Positions 10,199-18,611 of a stretch of 64,000 nt of DNA are shown here, piece by piece. The notes beneath the pieces were generated by a model. It did no database searches and was not told the DNA's origin. It saw only the letters and a program-made list of their open reading frames with translations. The stretch lies in NCBI RefSeq assembly GCF_016185115.1, contig NZ_JACPOF010000004.1, positions 489,979 through 553,978 of the forward strand, read 5' to 3'. Position 1 is the first letter of the stretch. Every line of letters starts with the position of its first letter. The position numbers were made by a program, and so were the translations under genes. This DNA comes from Polaromonas sp. Lineage in GTDB: Bacteria; Pseudomonadota; Gammaproteobacteria; Burkholderiales; Burkholderiaceae_C.

Positions 10199-11179
10199 TT
10201 ACTTGGCCGAACCCACACCGCCGGTGAATTTGATGACCTCGGTCAGGCGATCACTGTCCTTCTTGATGCGTGCATCGAATTGCGCAGCGGTACCGCCAAC
10301 CACGTCACCGCCGGCCACCTTGATGATCTCTATCAACGCGGGATCCTTCAATGCCTTGGCAGTTTCTTCCTGCAGGCGGGCGATGATGTCGGGTGGCGTT
10401 TTGGCGGGTGCAAGCAGGCCGAACCAGCCATTGAGCTCATAATCGGGAATGCCAAGTGCTTCAGCAACTGTCGGCACATCAGGCAGCAGCGGCGATCGCT
10501 TGGCCGATGTCACTGCCAGCGCCTTCAGCTTGCCAGCCTTCACGAACTGCAGGGCCACCGGCAGATTGACAAACCCGACCTGCAAGGTGCCGCCGATGTG
10601 ATCCGTCGTGGCCTGTGCATTGCCCTGGTAAGCCACATGCGTCACCTTGGCGCCGGTCTTCATGGCCAGCAGTTCTGCAGACAGGTAGCCGGAACTGCCC
10701 ACGCCAGGCGTGCCGTAATTCATCTTGCCCGGATCTTTCTTCATCAGGGCGACCAGTTCCTTGAGGTTGTTCACCGGAATGCTGGGGTGTACCGTCACGA
10801 CGTTCATCAGTGATGCCACTTCGGTAATGGCGGCCAGGTCCTTTGTGGGGCTGAATGGCAGGCTGGAATACAGCACCGGGTTGACCGACAGGGTGATGCC
10901 GTTGATCAGCAGGGTGTAGCCATCAGGCGCTGACTTGGCAACATAGTCGGTGCCGATATTGGTGGATGCGCCTGGCTTGTATTCAACCAGTACAGGTTTA
11001 CCGAGCGACTCCTGCAGTTTGAGCGCGATGGCGCGGGCAAATATGTCTGAGGTTCCGCCGGGTGTTGCAGGAACGATGATACGGATCGGCTTGGTGGGGT
11101 AAGCCTGGGCAAGCGCCAGCTGGGGAACAAGCGACACACCGCAGACGGCAGCAAGGGCGATCAAGAAATTACGACGCAT
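10199..11179 (-). CDS. Bug-family (TctC-like) periplasmic solute-binding protein, paralogue
   Basis: A 326-residue Bug receptor with a signal peptide ending PQLALAQ, then AYPTKPIRIIV. It starts at the ATG at 11179, preceded by AGGAG with five bases of spacing. It is a tandem paralogue of the gene at 9178. Over the C-terminal domain the two are identical for 50 residues in a row (from THVAYQGNAQ through VTSAKRS), then identical again through most of the next 19, while the codons differ at many third positions. The N-terminal domains differ more, so the two receptors may read related but different ligands. It is the first gene after the lysR divergent region and probably under LysR control. Confidence 0.92.
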   Translation of the reverse strand: MRRNFLIALAAVCGVSLVPQLALAQAYPTKPIRIIVPATPGGTSDIFARAIALKLQESLGKPVLVEYKPGASTNIGTDYVAKSAPDGYTLLINGITLSVNPVLYSSLPFSPTKDLAAITEVASLMNVVTVHPSIPVNNLKELVALMKKDPGKMNYGTPGVGSSGYLSAELLAMKTGAKVTHVAYQGNAQATTDHIGGTLQVGFVNLPVALQFVKAGKLKALAVTSAKRSPLLPDVPTVAEALGIPDYELNGWFGLLAPAKTPPDIIARLQEETAKALKDPALIEIIKVAGGDVVGGTAAQFDARIKKDSDRLTEVIKFTGGVGSAK

Positions 11180-11406
11180 AACGACTCCTGTAGAACAAAA
11201 AAATGTCTTCAGCAAATAGCACTTAACGTGCCTGAGCACCCGGGCTGTACTGCAGGGAGCAGCTTTTGAGGCATCCCTACAGAGGAGAAATGCCGCGTGC
11301 AATCTGCATCGCAACTGCGCCCCGACTGAAGCCGATTGTGCGTGGCATCGGTATTTCTTTAAAATGATATTATTTTCTTATTCCATACTATTGAGGATAT
11401 ATCAAA
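11180..11406. promoter_or_regulatory. Divergent control region between Bug receptor and lysR
   Basis: About 225 bp separates the two divergent genes. The 60 bases next to lysR are much more AT-rich than the surroundings and contain the dyad ATACTATTGAGGATAT, close to the T-N11-A form of LysR-type operators. This is the expected place for autoregulation of lysR and control of the receptor/ThDP transcript. No -35/-10 pair is strong enough to name. Confidence 0.5.
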
Positions 11407-12318
11407 ATGGAGTGGACACAACGCCTGCGCATGCGCCAGCTTTACCTGCTGGTCGCCCTGTACGAAACCCGCAATGTCAGCCACACGGCGACGCAGATGG
11501 GTGTGACGCAGCCGGGCCTCTCCAAGTGGCTCAGTGAGCTTGAAGAAGACCTCAACGTCAAGCTCTTCAAGCGCAACTCGCGCGGCCTCACGCCCACCGA
11601 GTTCTGCACAGCCCTGGTGTCGCACGCAAAGGCCATCATTGGCGAGCTGGACCGTACGCAAGCCACGATACGTTTGATGTCCATAGGCGCCTCCGGCAAC
11701 CTTGTTGTGGGTACGACGCCTACTGTGGCCACCGGGCTGGTGCCCAAGGCGGCAGGCTATTTCCGCAAGCGCTTTCCCGACGCCTACCTCAACATCATTG
11801 AAAACCGCCTTGATGCGCTGCTGCCGCAACTTGAAGAAGGCCGGGTAGACCTGGTTATTACGCGCACTGACCAGGCCAGGCTGGACGCCGGCGTTCGCTG
11901 CGACATCCTTCACCCTGAGCAGATTCGGGTGGTCGTGGGCGCAAACCATCCACTGGCCAAAAAACGCAAGGTCGACTGGCCCGATGTGCTGCGTTACCCC
12001 TGGATCATCCCGCCCAAGGTCAGCCCATTGCGGCGTGAGCTTGAGCATGAACTGGCGCTGGCAGGCCAGCCGTCGCCGCGCTACCGTGTAGAGACGGGTT
12101 CGACCCTGGTCATCGTCACCAAGCTGCAGGACGGCGATCTTGTGGCGCCCATGTCGGCCAGACTCATGCATTATTTCCAGGGCCTGAAGCAGGTCGTGCC
12201 CCTGCCATTGCCCTACCTGCGCGAGGGCAGCGTTGGCGTCATTCGCCGCCGCGAGGCCACTGAATCACCCATGCTCAAGGCCTTTATGGACGGCTTGCGC
12301 ATGCATGCCGCGGGCTGA
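11407..12318 (+). CDS. LysR-type transcriptional regulator
   Basis: A 303-residue LysR regulator. The N-terminal winged helix-turn-helix spans about residues 8-66, with NVSHTATQMGVTQPGLSKWL as the helix-turn-helix and VKLFKRNSRGLTPTE following. The rest is a periplasmic-binding-like effector domain (from about residue 95). It lies between the divergent receptor genes and the long plus-strand catabolic operon, so it is the obvious regulator for both. The inducer is unknown, but by analogy it would be the pathway substrate or an intermediate. It resembles regulators beside aromatic catabolism genes, without a specific match that I can name. Confidence 0.92.
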   Translation: MEWTQRLRMRQLYLLVALYETRNVSHTATQMGVTQPGLSKWLSELEEDLNVKLFKRNSRGLTPTEFCTALVSHAKAIIGELDRTQATIRLMSIGASGNLVVGTTPTVATGLVPKAAGYFRKRFPDAYLNIIENRLDALLPQLEEGRVDLVITRTDQARLDAGVRCDILHPEQIRVVVGANHPLAKKRKVDWPDVLRYPWIIPPKVSPLRRELEHELALAGQPSPRYRVETGSTLVIVTKLQDGDLVAPMSARLMHYFQGLKQVVPLPLPYLREGSVGVIRRREATESPMLKAFMDGLRMHAAG

Positions 12319-12656
12319 AACTCCTCAAGTGCACTGCGCGCAGCGCCGTAAAAATCGGGGTTTCGCGGGTTTTCAGGCCGCGCACCACAGACGCGCCGCT
12401 TCCGCCAAATCTGCACCCCGCCTGTGCTTTTTTAGGCGATCAGGGCCTGTAACGGCTTGGTGAGACTGTCGATTTCGCACCAATCTGCAGAATCGGTGCG
12501 TCCCGCATGGTTTCCTGAGCCCATGCAAGCCGGTCAGCTATCACACAAATCGTATGTCCGAATAGTTTTCAGATATGACGCCGGTTTTTACACCTTGTGC
12601 AAACACCTGTTTCTGGCGAATCATTCGTCTCTTATTTACTTCGAAAAATCGACAAC
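12319..12656. promoter_or_regulatory. Leader/promoter region of the long catabolic operon
   Basis: This 338-bp gap holds no convincing gene. The first part is GC-rich; the last 120 bases before the monooxygenase ATG are AT-richer, with several T/A tracts, as expected for the operon promoter and a LysR or sigma-70 site. I cannot assign exact boxes. Short open frames here have no recognisable product. Confidence 0.45.
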
Positions 12657-13850
12657 ATGTCATCCCACGTACTGATTGCCGGCGCTGGCCCGGTGGGGCT
12701 GGTGAGTGCACTGACACTGGCGACTGCCGGTATCGCCGTGACGGTTTTCGAGCGCAACACCACCGCGCCTGAAGACCTGCGCGCCTCGACCTTCCACCCG
12801 CCCACACTGGACATGCTGGCGCGCTTTGGCCTCACAGAGGAACTGGTGTCGCAAGGACTGGTAGCACGCTATACCCAGCAGCGTGACCGCAAGGAAGGCC
12901 TGGTCGCCGAATTTGACATGGCCCTGCTGGAGGGCGAAACAAAGCACCCCTTCCGCCTGCAATGCGAGCAATGGAAACTCAACAAACTGCTGATCGACCG
13001 CATCGCCAAATTTCCGCACGCCAAAATCATGCTGGGCGCAGAGTTGCAGACCGTGTCGCAGGACGACAGCCATGTCGAAGTCACCGTCAAAACGCCGGAC
13101 GGTATCGAAACCTTCAGTGGCGACTACCTCATAGGCGCTGACGGCGCGTGGAGCGCCGTGCGGCAATCCCTGGGCATAGAGTTCGAAGGCTTCACCTATC
13201 CCGAGCGCTTCCTCGTCGTATCGACCGACTTCGAGTTCGCGGAGCACTTTCCCAAGCTGTCATATGTGAACTATGTGTCCGATCCGCAGGAATGGTGTGT
13301 TCTGCTGCGCGTCCCCACGCTCTGGCGCGTGCTCTTCCCGACGCGTCCGGAAGAGTCCGATGAAGAAGTCATGACGGACGAATCCATTCAGGCGCGCCTG
13401 CAAAACCTTCTGCCCAAGGGCTCGCCCTACCCCACCGTGCATCGCACCCTCTACAAGGTGCACCAGCGCGTGGCAAAGGAATTCCGTCGCGGCCGGGTGA
13501 TCCTCGCCGGCGACGCCGCCCACATCAACAACCCGCTGGGCGGCATGGGCATGAACGGCGGTGTGCAGGACGCGTTCAATCTGTCAGACAAACTCGTCGA
13601 GATACTGGTGTCAGGTGCTTCGCCTGCGCTGCTGGACCGTTATGAGCGCCAGCGCCGTGCGGTGGCGATTGAATACATCAATGCCAACACGGCACGCAAC
13701 AAAAAAACGATTGAGGAGCGCGACCCCGAGGCGCGCCGCAAAACCCAGGACGAGTTGCGCGCCATCGCAGCAGATCCGGCAGCCGCGAAGGACTACCTTC
13801 GTAAAACTTCCATGATTGATGCGCTGGAGCGCGCGGAGTCCATTACATGA
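12657..13850 (+). CDS. Class A FAD-dependent monooxygenase
   Basis: A 397-residue flavoprotein hydroxylase of the p-hydroxybenzoate hydroxylase type. It has the FAD-binding GAGPVGL (residues 9-15), the DG motif in LIGADGAWSAVRQ near residue 160 and the GD motif in ILAGDAAHINNPLGGMGMN near residue 285. Such enzymes insert oxygen into aromatic or N-heteroaromatic rings using NAD(P)H; some open pyridine rings directly. The ATG at 12657 gives the N-terminus MSSHVLIAGAGP; an upstream GTG would add 20 non-homologous residues. It is the first gene of an operon with overlapping stops and starts, its TGA overlapping the ATG of the next gene. It probably carries out the first oxygenation of the unknown substrate. 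Confidence 0.9.
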   Translation: MSSHVLIAGAGPVGLVSALTLATAGIAVTVFERNTTAPEDLRASTFHPPTLDMLARFGLTEELVSQGLVARYTQQRDRKEGLVAEFDMALLEGETKHPFRLQCEQWKLNKLLIDRIAKFPHAKIMLGAELQTVSQDDSHVEVTVKTPDGIETFSGDYLIGADGAWSAVRQSLGIEFEGFTYPERFLVVSTDFEFAEHFPKLSYVNYVSDPQEWCVLLRVPTLWRVLFPTRPEESDEEVMTDESIQARLQNLLPKGSPYPTVHRTLYKVHQRVAKEFRRGRVILAGDAAHINNPLGGMGMNGGVQDAFNLSDKLVEILVSGASPALLDRYERQRRAVAIEYINANTARNKKTIEERDPEARRKTQDELRAIAADPAAAKDYLRKTSMIDALERAESIT

Positions 13851-14758
13851 AACAGGGTCTCAGTACCAAAACCGGCACGCAAAAACGTGCAGATCTCAAG
13901 GCACGCTTTACCAAAGGCAATCTTGTCGTCGCCCCCGGCGTATTTGAGATGGTTTCGGCCAAGATTGCCGACCAGATGGGTTTTGAGGCCCTGTACATGA
14001 CGGGCTACGGCACCGTCGCCTCCTACATGGGCCTGCCTGACGCAGGTCTGGCCAGCTACACCGACATGGTCAACCGCGTCACCCAGTACGTCAGCATCAC
14101 CGACACCCCCATGATCTGCGACGGCGACACGGGTTACGGCGGTCTGCTCAATGTCATGCACACGGTTCGCGGTTACGAAACCGCAGGCGCCTGCGCCATC
14201 CAGCTTGAAGACCAGGAGTTCCCCAAAAAATGCGGCCACATGCTGGGCCGCCGCGTGGTGCCCACTGAAGACATGGTCGCCAAGATCAGGGTAGCGGCAG
14301 AAACCCGGACTGACAAGAACTTCCAGATCATCGCGCGCACCGACGCCCGCACCGTGCACGGCCTGGATGAAGCCCTGCGCCGCATGGAGAAATATGCCCG
14401 CGCCGGCGCCGACATCCTCTTTATCGAAAGCCCCGAATCCATTGAAGAAATGGAAACCATAGGCAAGGCCTTTGACCTGCCGCTGGTGGCCAACATGGTT
14501 GAAACCGGCCGCACCCCGGTGCTGACCAAAGAAGAGCTGCAGCGTATCGGTTTTGGCCTGGTGATCTTCCCGTCGGCAGCCTTCCTCTCGGCAGGTGCCG
14601 CCTTCAAGAATGTCTACAGCCACATCAAGGCCACCGGCTCCAGCGCCAACATCAAGCAGGAACTCCATGACTTCCAGGACTTCTCCAAACTGATGGGCTT
14701 TGACTGGGTGGCCGACTTCGACAAGCAGCATGCCGTCGGCGAAGAGGCCATATCTTGA
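13847..14758 (+). CDS. Isocitrate lyase/PEP mutase-family C-C lyase
   Basis: A 303-residue member of the isocitrate lyase/PEP mutase superfamily. Metal-binding DGDTGYGG (residues 92-99), QLEDQ (119-123) and the mobile catalytic loop KKCGH (127-131) are all intact. The cysteine in that loop is typical of true lyases such as methylisocitrate lyase and 2,3-dimethylmalate lyase, rather than of oxaloacetate hydrolases or mutases that change it. It should cleave a 2-hydroxy dicarboxylic acid to an oxo acid plus a smaller acid. A LeuCD-type hydratase at the end of the same operon could make such a 2-hydroxy acid. Start overlaps the previous gene (ATGA); its stop overlaps the next start. Confidence 0.88.
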   Translation: MKQGLSTKTGTQKRADLKARFTKGNLVVAPGVFEMVSAKIADQMGFEALYMTGYGTVASYMGLPDAGLASYTDMVNRVTQYVSITDTPMICDGDTGYGGLLNVMHTVRGYETAGACAIQLEDQEFPKKCGHMLGRRVVPTEDMVAKIRVAAETRTDKNFQIIARTDARTVHGLDEALRRMEKYARAGADILFIESPESIEEMETIGKAFDLPLVANMVETGRTPVLTKEELQRIGFGLVIFPSAAFLSAGAAFKNVYSHIKATGSSANIKQELHDFQDFSKLMGFDWVADFDKQHAVGEEAIS

Positions 14759-15375
14759 GCAAGGAAGACATCTACCGCAAGCAGAACATGGGCAATGCCT
14801 CAGGCATTGGTGCACGTTGCGGGCTCATTCTGGTCGACTTCGTCAATGGTTTTGTTGATGAAGCCCAGTTTGGCGGCCCGCATATCGCTGCCGCTGTTGA
14901 GGCCACAGTGCCCCTGCTGGCAGCCTTCCGCAAGGCAGGCCTGCCCGTTGTCCACACCCGCGTGGTCTTTGCCGATGACGGCGCCAACAAGAACGTCTTC
15001 TGCATGAAGGTGCCGCCCCTGCTGACGCTGACCGAAGACGCGCCAGGCTCGCAAATCGTGCCCCAGCTCACGCCGATTGTCGGCGAATGGGTGCTGCGCA
15101 AGGTCTCGGCTTCGGCCTTTTTCTCGACCGGCCTGTCTGAATGGCTGCACCTGCGCGGCGTTGATACCGCTGTCGTGGTGGGCTGCACCACAAGCGGCTG
15201 CGTGCGTGCCACGGTGGTTGACGCCATGCAGTTCAACTTCCGCACCGTGGTGATCGAAGATTGCGTGGGTGACCGCGCCCTTGAGCCACACGAGGCCAAC
15301 CTGTTTGACATGCGGCAGAAATACGCAGACGTGATGCCGCGCGACACCTTCCTTCAACTACTTTCGAAAGCCTGA
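14755..15375 (+). CDS. Isochorismatase-fold cysteine amidohydrolase (N-carbamoylsarcosine amidase/maleamate amidase-like)
   Basis: A 206-residue cysteine hydrolase with the full triad: Asp in ILVDFVNGF (D28), Lys in WVLRKVSAS (K116) and the nucleophile Cys in CTTSGCVRAT (C149), preceded by the VVG turn. The TSGCVRATVVDAM motif is the one seen in N-carbamoylsarcosine amidases and in maleamate amidohydrolase (NicF) of nicotinate degradation. The expected reaction is hydrolysis of an amide with release of ammonia, perhaps giving a maleate-like diacid. The start is a TTG overlapping the previous stop (TTGA); an ATG 11 codons later is possible. The next gene begins two bases after its stop. Confidence 0.87.
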   Translation: MSKEDIYRKQNMGNASGIGARCGLILVDFVNGFVDEAQFGGPHIAAAVEATVPLLAAFRKAGLPVVHTRVVFADDGANKNVFCMKVPPLLTLTEDAPGSQIVPQLTPIVGEWVLRKVSASAFFSTGLSEWLHLRGVDTAVVVGCTTSGCVRATVVDAMQFNFRTVVIEDCVGDRALEPHEANLFDMRQKYADVMPRDTFLQLLSKA

Positions 15376-15377
15376 GC

Positions 15378-16118
15378 ATGGACCACCTTGGTTACCGCAT
15401 GAAGTTCGGGGCCCTCGGCCCCTCAACCAACACCATCGTCCAGCCGGACTTTGACGACATGCGGCCGGTTGGCGTGACCAACCACTACAGCCGAATCATC
15501 ATTCCCAACGATCCGGTCAACACCGATGAAGAGTTCCTGCAACTGGTGCACAACATTCAGGAAAACACGCTGCAGGCGCTCGACGTGCTCAAAAGCTGCG
15601 AGATGCAGTACCTGGTGATGGGCATGTCGGCAGCCACCTTCTGGGACGGCCGCAAGGGTGCCGAGAAATATCTCGACATGATGCGTGACCGGGCTGGTGT
15701 GGGCGTCTCGTGCGGATCGTTCGCGACCGAAGCCGCGCTGAACACCTACAAGGCCAAACGCATTGCTTTTGTGTCACCCTACTTCCCTGTCGCTAACGAC
15801 CAGGTCAGGCGCTTCTACCAGGACTGCGGTTTTACGGTCGTTCGTGACATCTGCCTGCGCCGTCCAAGCCCGGTGCAAATCGCCCACACGACGGATGAGA
15901 TGTGCCGCGATGCGCTCAAGCAACTCGACGGCGACGATGTTGACGCCATCGTGCAGGTCGGCACCAACCTGTCCATGGTGCGTTTTGCAGCCGCTGCGGA
16001 ATGGGTCCTCGGCAAACCGGTGATCGCCATCAACACGGCGACCTACTGGCACGCGCTGCGCGCCTGCGGCATCAACGACAAGCTCCAGGGCTTCGGCAAA
16101 CTGCTGTCCCACTACTGA
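15378..16118 (+). CDS. Asp/Glu racemase superfamily protein (maleate isomerase/arylmalonate decarboxylase-like), catalytic Cys pair absent
   Basis: A 246-residue protein of the Asp/Glu/hydantoin racemase fold, nearest in layout to maleate cis-trans isomerases and arylmalonate decarboxylases. Late segments such as AAEWVLGKPVIAINTATYW and the mid-segment KRIAFVSPYF are typical. In maleate isomerase two cysteines act, one in each half. At the corresponding places this protein has VMGMSAATF (M83-S84) and VQVGTNLSM (G195-T196), so neither cysteine is visible. It could use another mechanism, act as a decarboxylase, or be non-catalytic. It sits next to the amidase exactly where a maleate isomerase would in a nicotinate-type pathway. 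Fold assignment is good; activity is open. Confidence 0.78.
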   Translation: MDHLGYRMKFGALGPSTNTIVQPDFDDMRPVGVTNHYSRIIIPNDPVNTDEEFLQLVHNIQENTLQALDVLKSCEMQYLVMGMSAATFWDGRKGAEKYLDMMRDRAGVGVSCGSFATEAALNTYKAKRIAFVSPYFPVANDQVRRFYQDCGFTVVRDICLRRPSPVQIAHTTDEMCRDALKQLDGDDVDAIVQVGTNLSMVRFAAAAEWVLGKPVIAINTATYWHALRACGINDKLQGFGKLLSHY

Positions 16119-16132
16119 TTGGTATTGCCCAG

Positions 16133-17020
16133 ATGCTTGCAGGTCAAATCATCAACGGCCTGATGGTGGGTGGGCTGTACGCCCTGGTGGCCGTTGGCTT
16201 CACCCTCATCGTCGGGGTTCTTCACCGCATCAACTTCGCGCATACCGAGGTGTTCATGGTTGGCGGCTTCGCCGGTCTGGTGATTGCGCAGGCCGTGCCA
16301 TCCATTCCCCTGGCGATGGCCGGGGCGTTTGTGATCGGCGGCATTTTCGGCATCATCGTGGAGCGCATCAGCTTTCGCAACCTCGACTCCGAAGAGGCCT
16401 CCATCACCGCAGCCCTGTCGTCCATGGCTGTCGGCCTTCTGATGCTTGACCTGGTTCACCACATCTGGGGTTCAGAGCCCCTGTCCTTTCCCCTGGTCAA
16501 TGCACTGGGCTCGGGCAGCTTTGAGGTATTTGGCGTGCGCTTTGTGCCGGTTCAGGGGCTGGTTCTGGCGCTGACTCTGGTGCTTGTGCTGGTGCTGTAC
16601 TTTGTGATCGAAAAAACCCATACAGGCCGCAATATCCGCGCGGTATCCGACAACGCCACGGCTGCAGCCCTGCTCGGCATCCCGGTCAAGTTTGTGGGCC
16701 AGCAGGTTTTCTTCATCACCTCTGCACTCGCGGCCCTGACGGGCCTGCTGTTCGCGCTGCGCGTCGGCACTGTCAACTCCGACATCGGAATGACGTTTGC
16801 ACTCAAGGCACTGGCCGTCACCGCCATTGGCGGCATGGGTAATTTGTGGGGCGCCGTGGTCGGCGGTCTGCTGGTAGGGCTGCTGGAGGCCATGGCCGTG
16901 CAGTTTGGTTTCGGCCCGCTGGCTGATCTCATCGTCTGGGGTTTCATGATCATTGTCCTGCTTGTACGCCCGCAAGGGCTGTTTGGCAGCGTCTTCCATG
17001 GTGCGGGGGCGCGGGCATGA
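16133..17020 (+). CDS. Branched-chain amino acid-type ABC transporter permease (LivH family)
   Basis: A 295-residue polytopic inner-membrane protein with about eight hydrophobic helices. It opens MLAGQIINGLMVGGLYALVAVG, the classic LivH N-terminus (first 20 residues of that run), and has the cytoplasmic coupling region around RAVSDNATAAALLGI and the AIGGMGNLWGAVVGG loop. With LivM it forms the membrane channel. In this operon the transporter is embedded among catabolic enzymes, so it most likely imports the pathway substrate rather than leucine. Start ATG at 16133 follows the previous stop by 14 bases; its stop overlaps the livM-like start by four bases. Confidence 0.93.
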   Translation: MLAGQIINGLMVGGLYALVAVGFTLIVGVLHRINFAHTEVFMVGGFAGLVIAQAVPSIPLAMAGAFVIGGIFGIIVERISFRNLDSEEASITAALSSMAVGLLMLDLVHHIWGSEPLSFPLVNALGSGSFEVFGVRFVPVQGLVLALTLVLVLVLYFVIEKTHTGRNIRAVSDNATAAALLGIPVKFVGQQVFFITSALAALTGLLFALRVGTVNSDIGMTFALKALAVTAIGGMGNLWGAVVGGLLVGLLEAMAVQFGFGPLADLIVWGFMIIVLLVRPQGLFGSVFHGAGARA

Positions 17021-17841
17021 GTTCGGATCTATTGTTCTTCACTGCCGTCAATATTTTGATGGCATGGAGCGTCTACATCGCCCTGTCTGCCGGCGCGCTC
17101 ACCTTTGGCGCCAGCGCCTTTATGGCTGTTGGCTGTTATGTTGCCGGCGTTCTGACCGTCAAGGCTGGCTTGCCCCTCATACCTGCCTGCCTGTTGGGCG
17201 CCGCAGTATCTGGCGTCCTGGGTTTCGCGTTTGGCTTCCCCGCGCTGCGCGTGCGCGGCATCTACCTGATCCTGACCACCATAGGCATTGCCATGTCCAT
17301 GGTGGTGATTCTTGAAAACATCGATTTTGTGGGCGGCACGGTCGGTCTGGGCGGCATGTCCGGCGCAACCGTCTGGCATGGTGCAGGCGCCGTGCTGGTC
17401 GTCGGCGCGGCCTTGTGGTGGGTATCAAGGTCGCCGTTGCAGCGTGTGCTCGATGCCGTGCGCGAAGACGACGAAGTGGCGGCTTCGCTGGGAATGAACG
17501 TGGTTTTCGTCAAGCTGACGGCCTTTGCGATTGGTTCGGCGGTCGCCGGTTTTGCAGGTGGTCTTTACGGCCACTACCTTACCTTTGTGCGGCCAGACAC
17601 CTTCAATGTGCTGATCTCCATTTATGCGGTGATGTTTGTGATTCTGGGCGGCACCAACAACTTCTGGGGTGCAGCACTTGGCGCAGCCATCATGACCATA
17701 TTGCCCGAACAGGTGACCTTCATGCGCGAATGGCGCCCCAGCGTGTTTGCACTGACCATCATCGTCCTGCTGCTGTTCCGCCCGCAGGGCCTGATCACCA
17801 GACGCTTCCTGACCATCAGGCTTGCAAGGAAAGCGTCATGA
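17017..17841 (+). CDS. Branched-chain amino acid-type ABC transporter permease (LivM family)
   Basis: A 274-residue membrane protein with about eight transmembrane segments. LivM hallmarks include the ALSAGALTFGASAFMAVGCY opening, FGFPALRVRGIYLILTT, the coupling motif LDAVREDDEVAASLGM and ILGGTNNFWGAALGA near the end. It pairs with the preceding LivH-like permease. It starts with ATGA overlap on the previous gene, and its stop overlaps the ATP-binding gene, so the four transporter subunits are tightly co-translated. Somewhat shorter than E. coli LivM, as usual for the LivM proteins of catabolic operons. Confidence 0.92.
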   Translation: MSSDLLFFTAVNILMAWSVYIALSAGALTFGASAFMAVGCYVAGVLTVKAGLPLIPACLLGAAVSGVLGFAFGFPALRVRGIYLILTTIGIAMSMVVILENIDFVGGTVGLGGMSGATVWHGAGAVLVVGAALWWVSRSPLQRVLDAVREDDEVAASLGMNVVFVKLTAFAIGSAVAGFAGGLYGHYLTFVRPDTFNVLISIYAVMFVILGGTNNFWGAALGAAIMTILPEQVTFMREWRPSVFALTIIVLLLFRPQGLITRRFLTIRLARKAS

Positions 17842-18611
17842 GCGAACCACTGCTGATTGCGAAAGGACTGTCGAAGTCTTTTGGCGGCCTCAAGGCTCTC
17901 TCGGATGTATCGCTGACGGTTGAGCGCGGCGAAATTCTGGGCATCGTCGGGCCCAATGGCGCCGGCAAGTCGGTGCTGATCAACCTCATCACCAAGTTTT
18001 ACGCGCCCACCTCGGGAACACTGCAGTTTGCAGGCGAAGACGCCACCTCCCTCTCGCGGCTGCAGATGGCACGTACAGGGGTGGCCAGAACCTTCCAGAA
18101 CATACGCCTGTTCAAGCGCATGACCGTGCTTGAGAACGTGCTGGTTGCCGACCCGGAAACAAGCGCGTCGCCCTTTCGCAGCGCCGTCTTTCGCAAAAGC
18201 AGGCTGGACCGGGCCATCGCCCTGCTGGACCTGATGCGCCTGACCGATCTGGCCGACCAGGTGGCGGGCAGCCTGCCCTACGGCGCCGCACGCCGCCTCG
18301 AAATTGCCCGCGCACTCGCCACAGGCCCCAGGCTGCTGCTGCTCGACGAACCGGCCGCCGGCATGAATGAAGAAGAAACCGCAGCGCTGGTGGAAGACAT
18401 TGGCAAGGCACGGCAGCGTGTCGAAGGCATCCTGCTGGTTGAGCATGACATGTCGCTGATACGCGCGCTCTCCAGCCGCCTTGTGGCGCTGATTGCAGGC
18501 ATGAAGGTTGCCGAAGGCAGCGTTGATACAGTGCTGTCTGACCCGCAGGTGATTGAGGCCTATCTGGGGCCGGACGATGATGCAGCTGCACCAGAAAGGA
18601 TGGCCGCATGA
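17838..18611 (+). CDS. ABC transporter ATP-binding protein (LivG family)
   Basis: A 257-residue ATPase subunit. Walker A is GPNGAGKS (residues 38-45), with a Q-loop in ARTFQNIRLF, the signature region LPYGAARRLEIARALA and Walker B LLLLDEPAAGMN. The LPYGA form in place of LSGGQ is a normal variation in LivG (usually LSYGQ), although the Gln-to-Ala change is less common. The catalytic Glu and the switch His (LVEHDM) are intact. It provides energy to the LIV-type importer with LivF. Starts at ATGA overlap with the LivM-like gene, and its stop overlaps the LivF-like start. The C-terminus ends in a short acidic Ala-rich tail. Confidence 0.93.
   Translation: MSEPLLIAKGLSKSFGGLKALSDVSLTVERGEILGIVGPNGAGKSVLINLITKFYAPTSGTLQFAGEDATSLSRLQMARTGVARTFQNIRLFKRMTVLENVLVADPETSASPFRSAVFRKSRLDRAIALLDLMRLTDLADQVAGSLPYGAARRLEIARALATGPRLLLLDEPAAGMNEEETAALVEDIGKARQRVEGILLVEHDMSLIRALSSRLVALIAGMKVAEGSVDTVLSDPQVIEAYLGPDDDAAAPERMAA

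Noticed and set aside
17838..18611. Degenerate, inactive LivG because of LPYGA instead of LSGGQ
   Set aside because: LivG proteins normally carry LSYGQ-like variants, and Walker A, Walker B and the switch His are intact.
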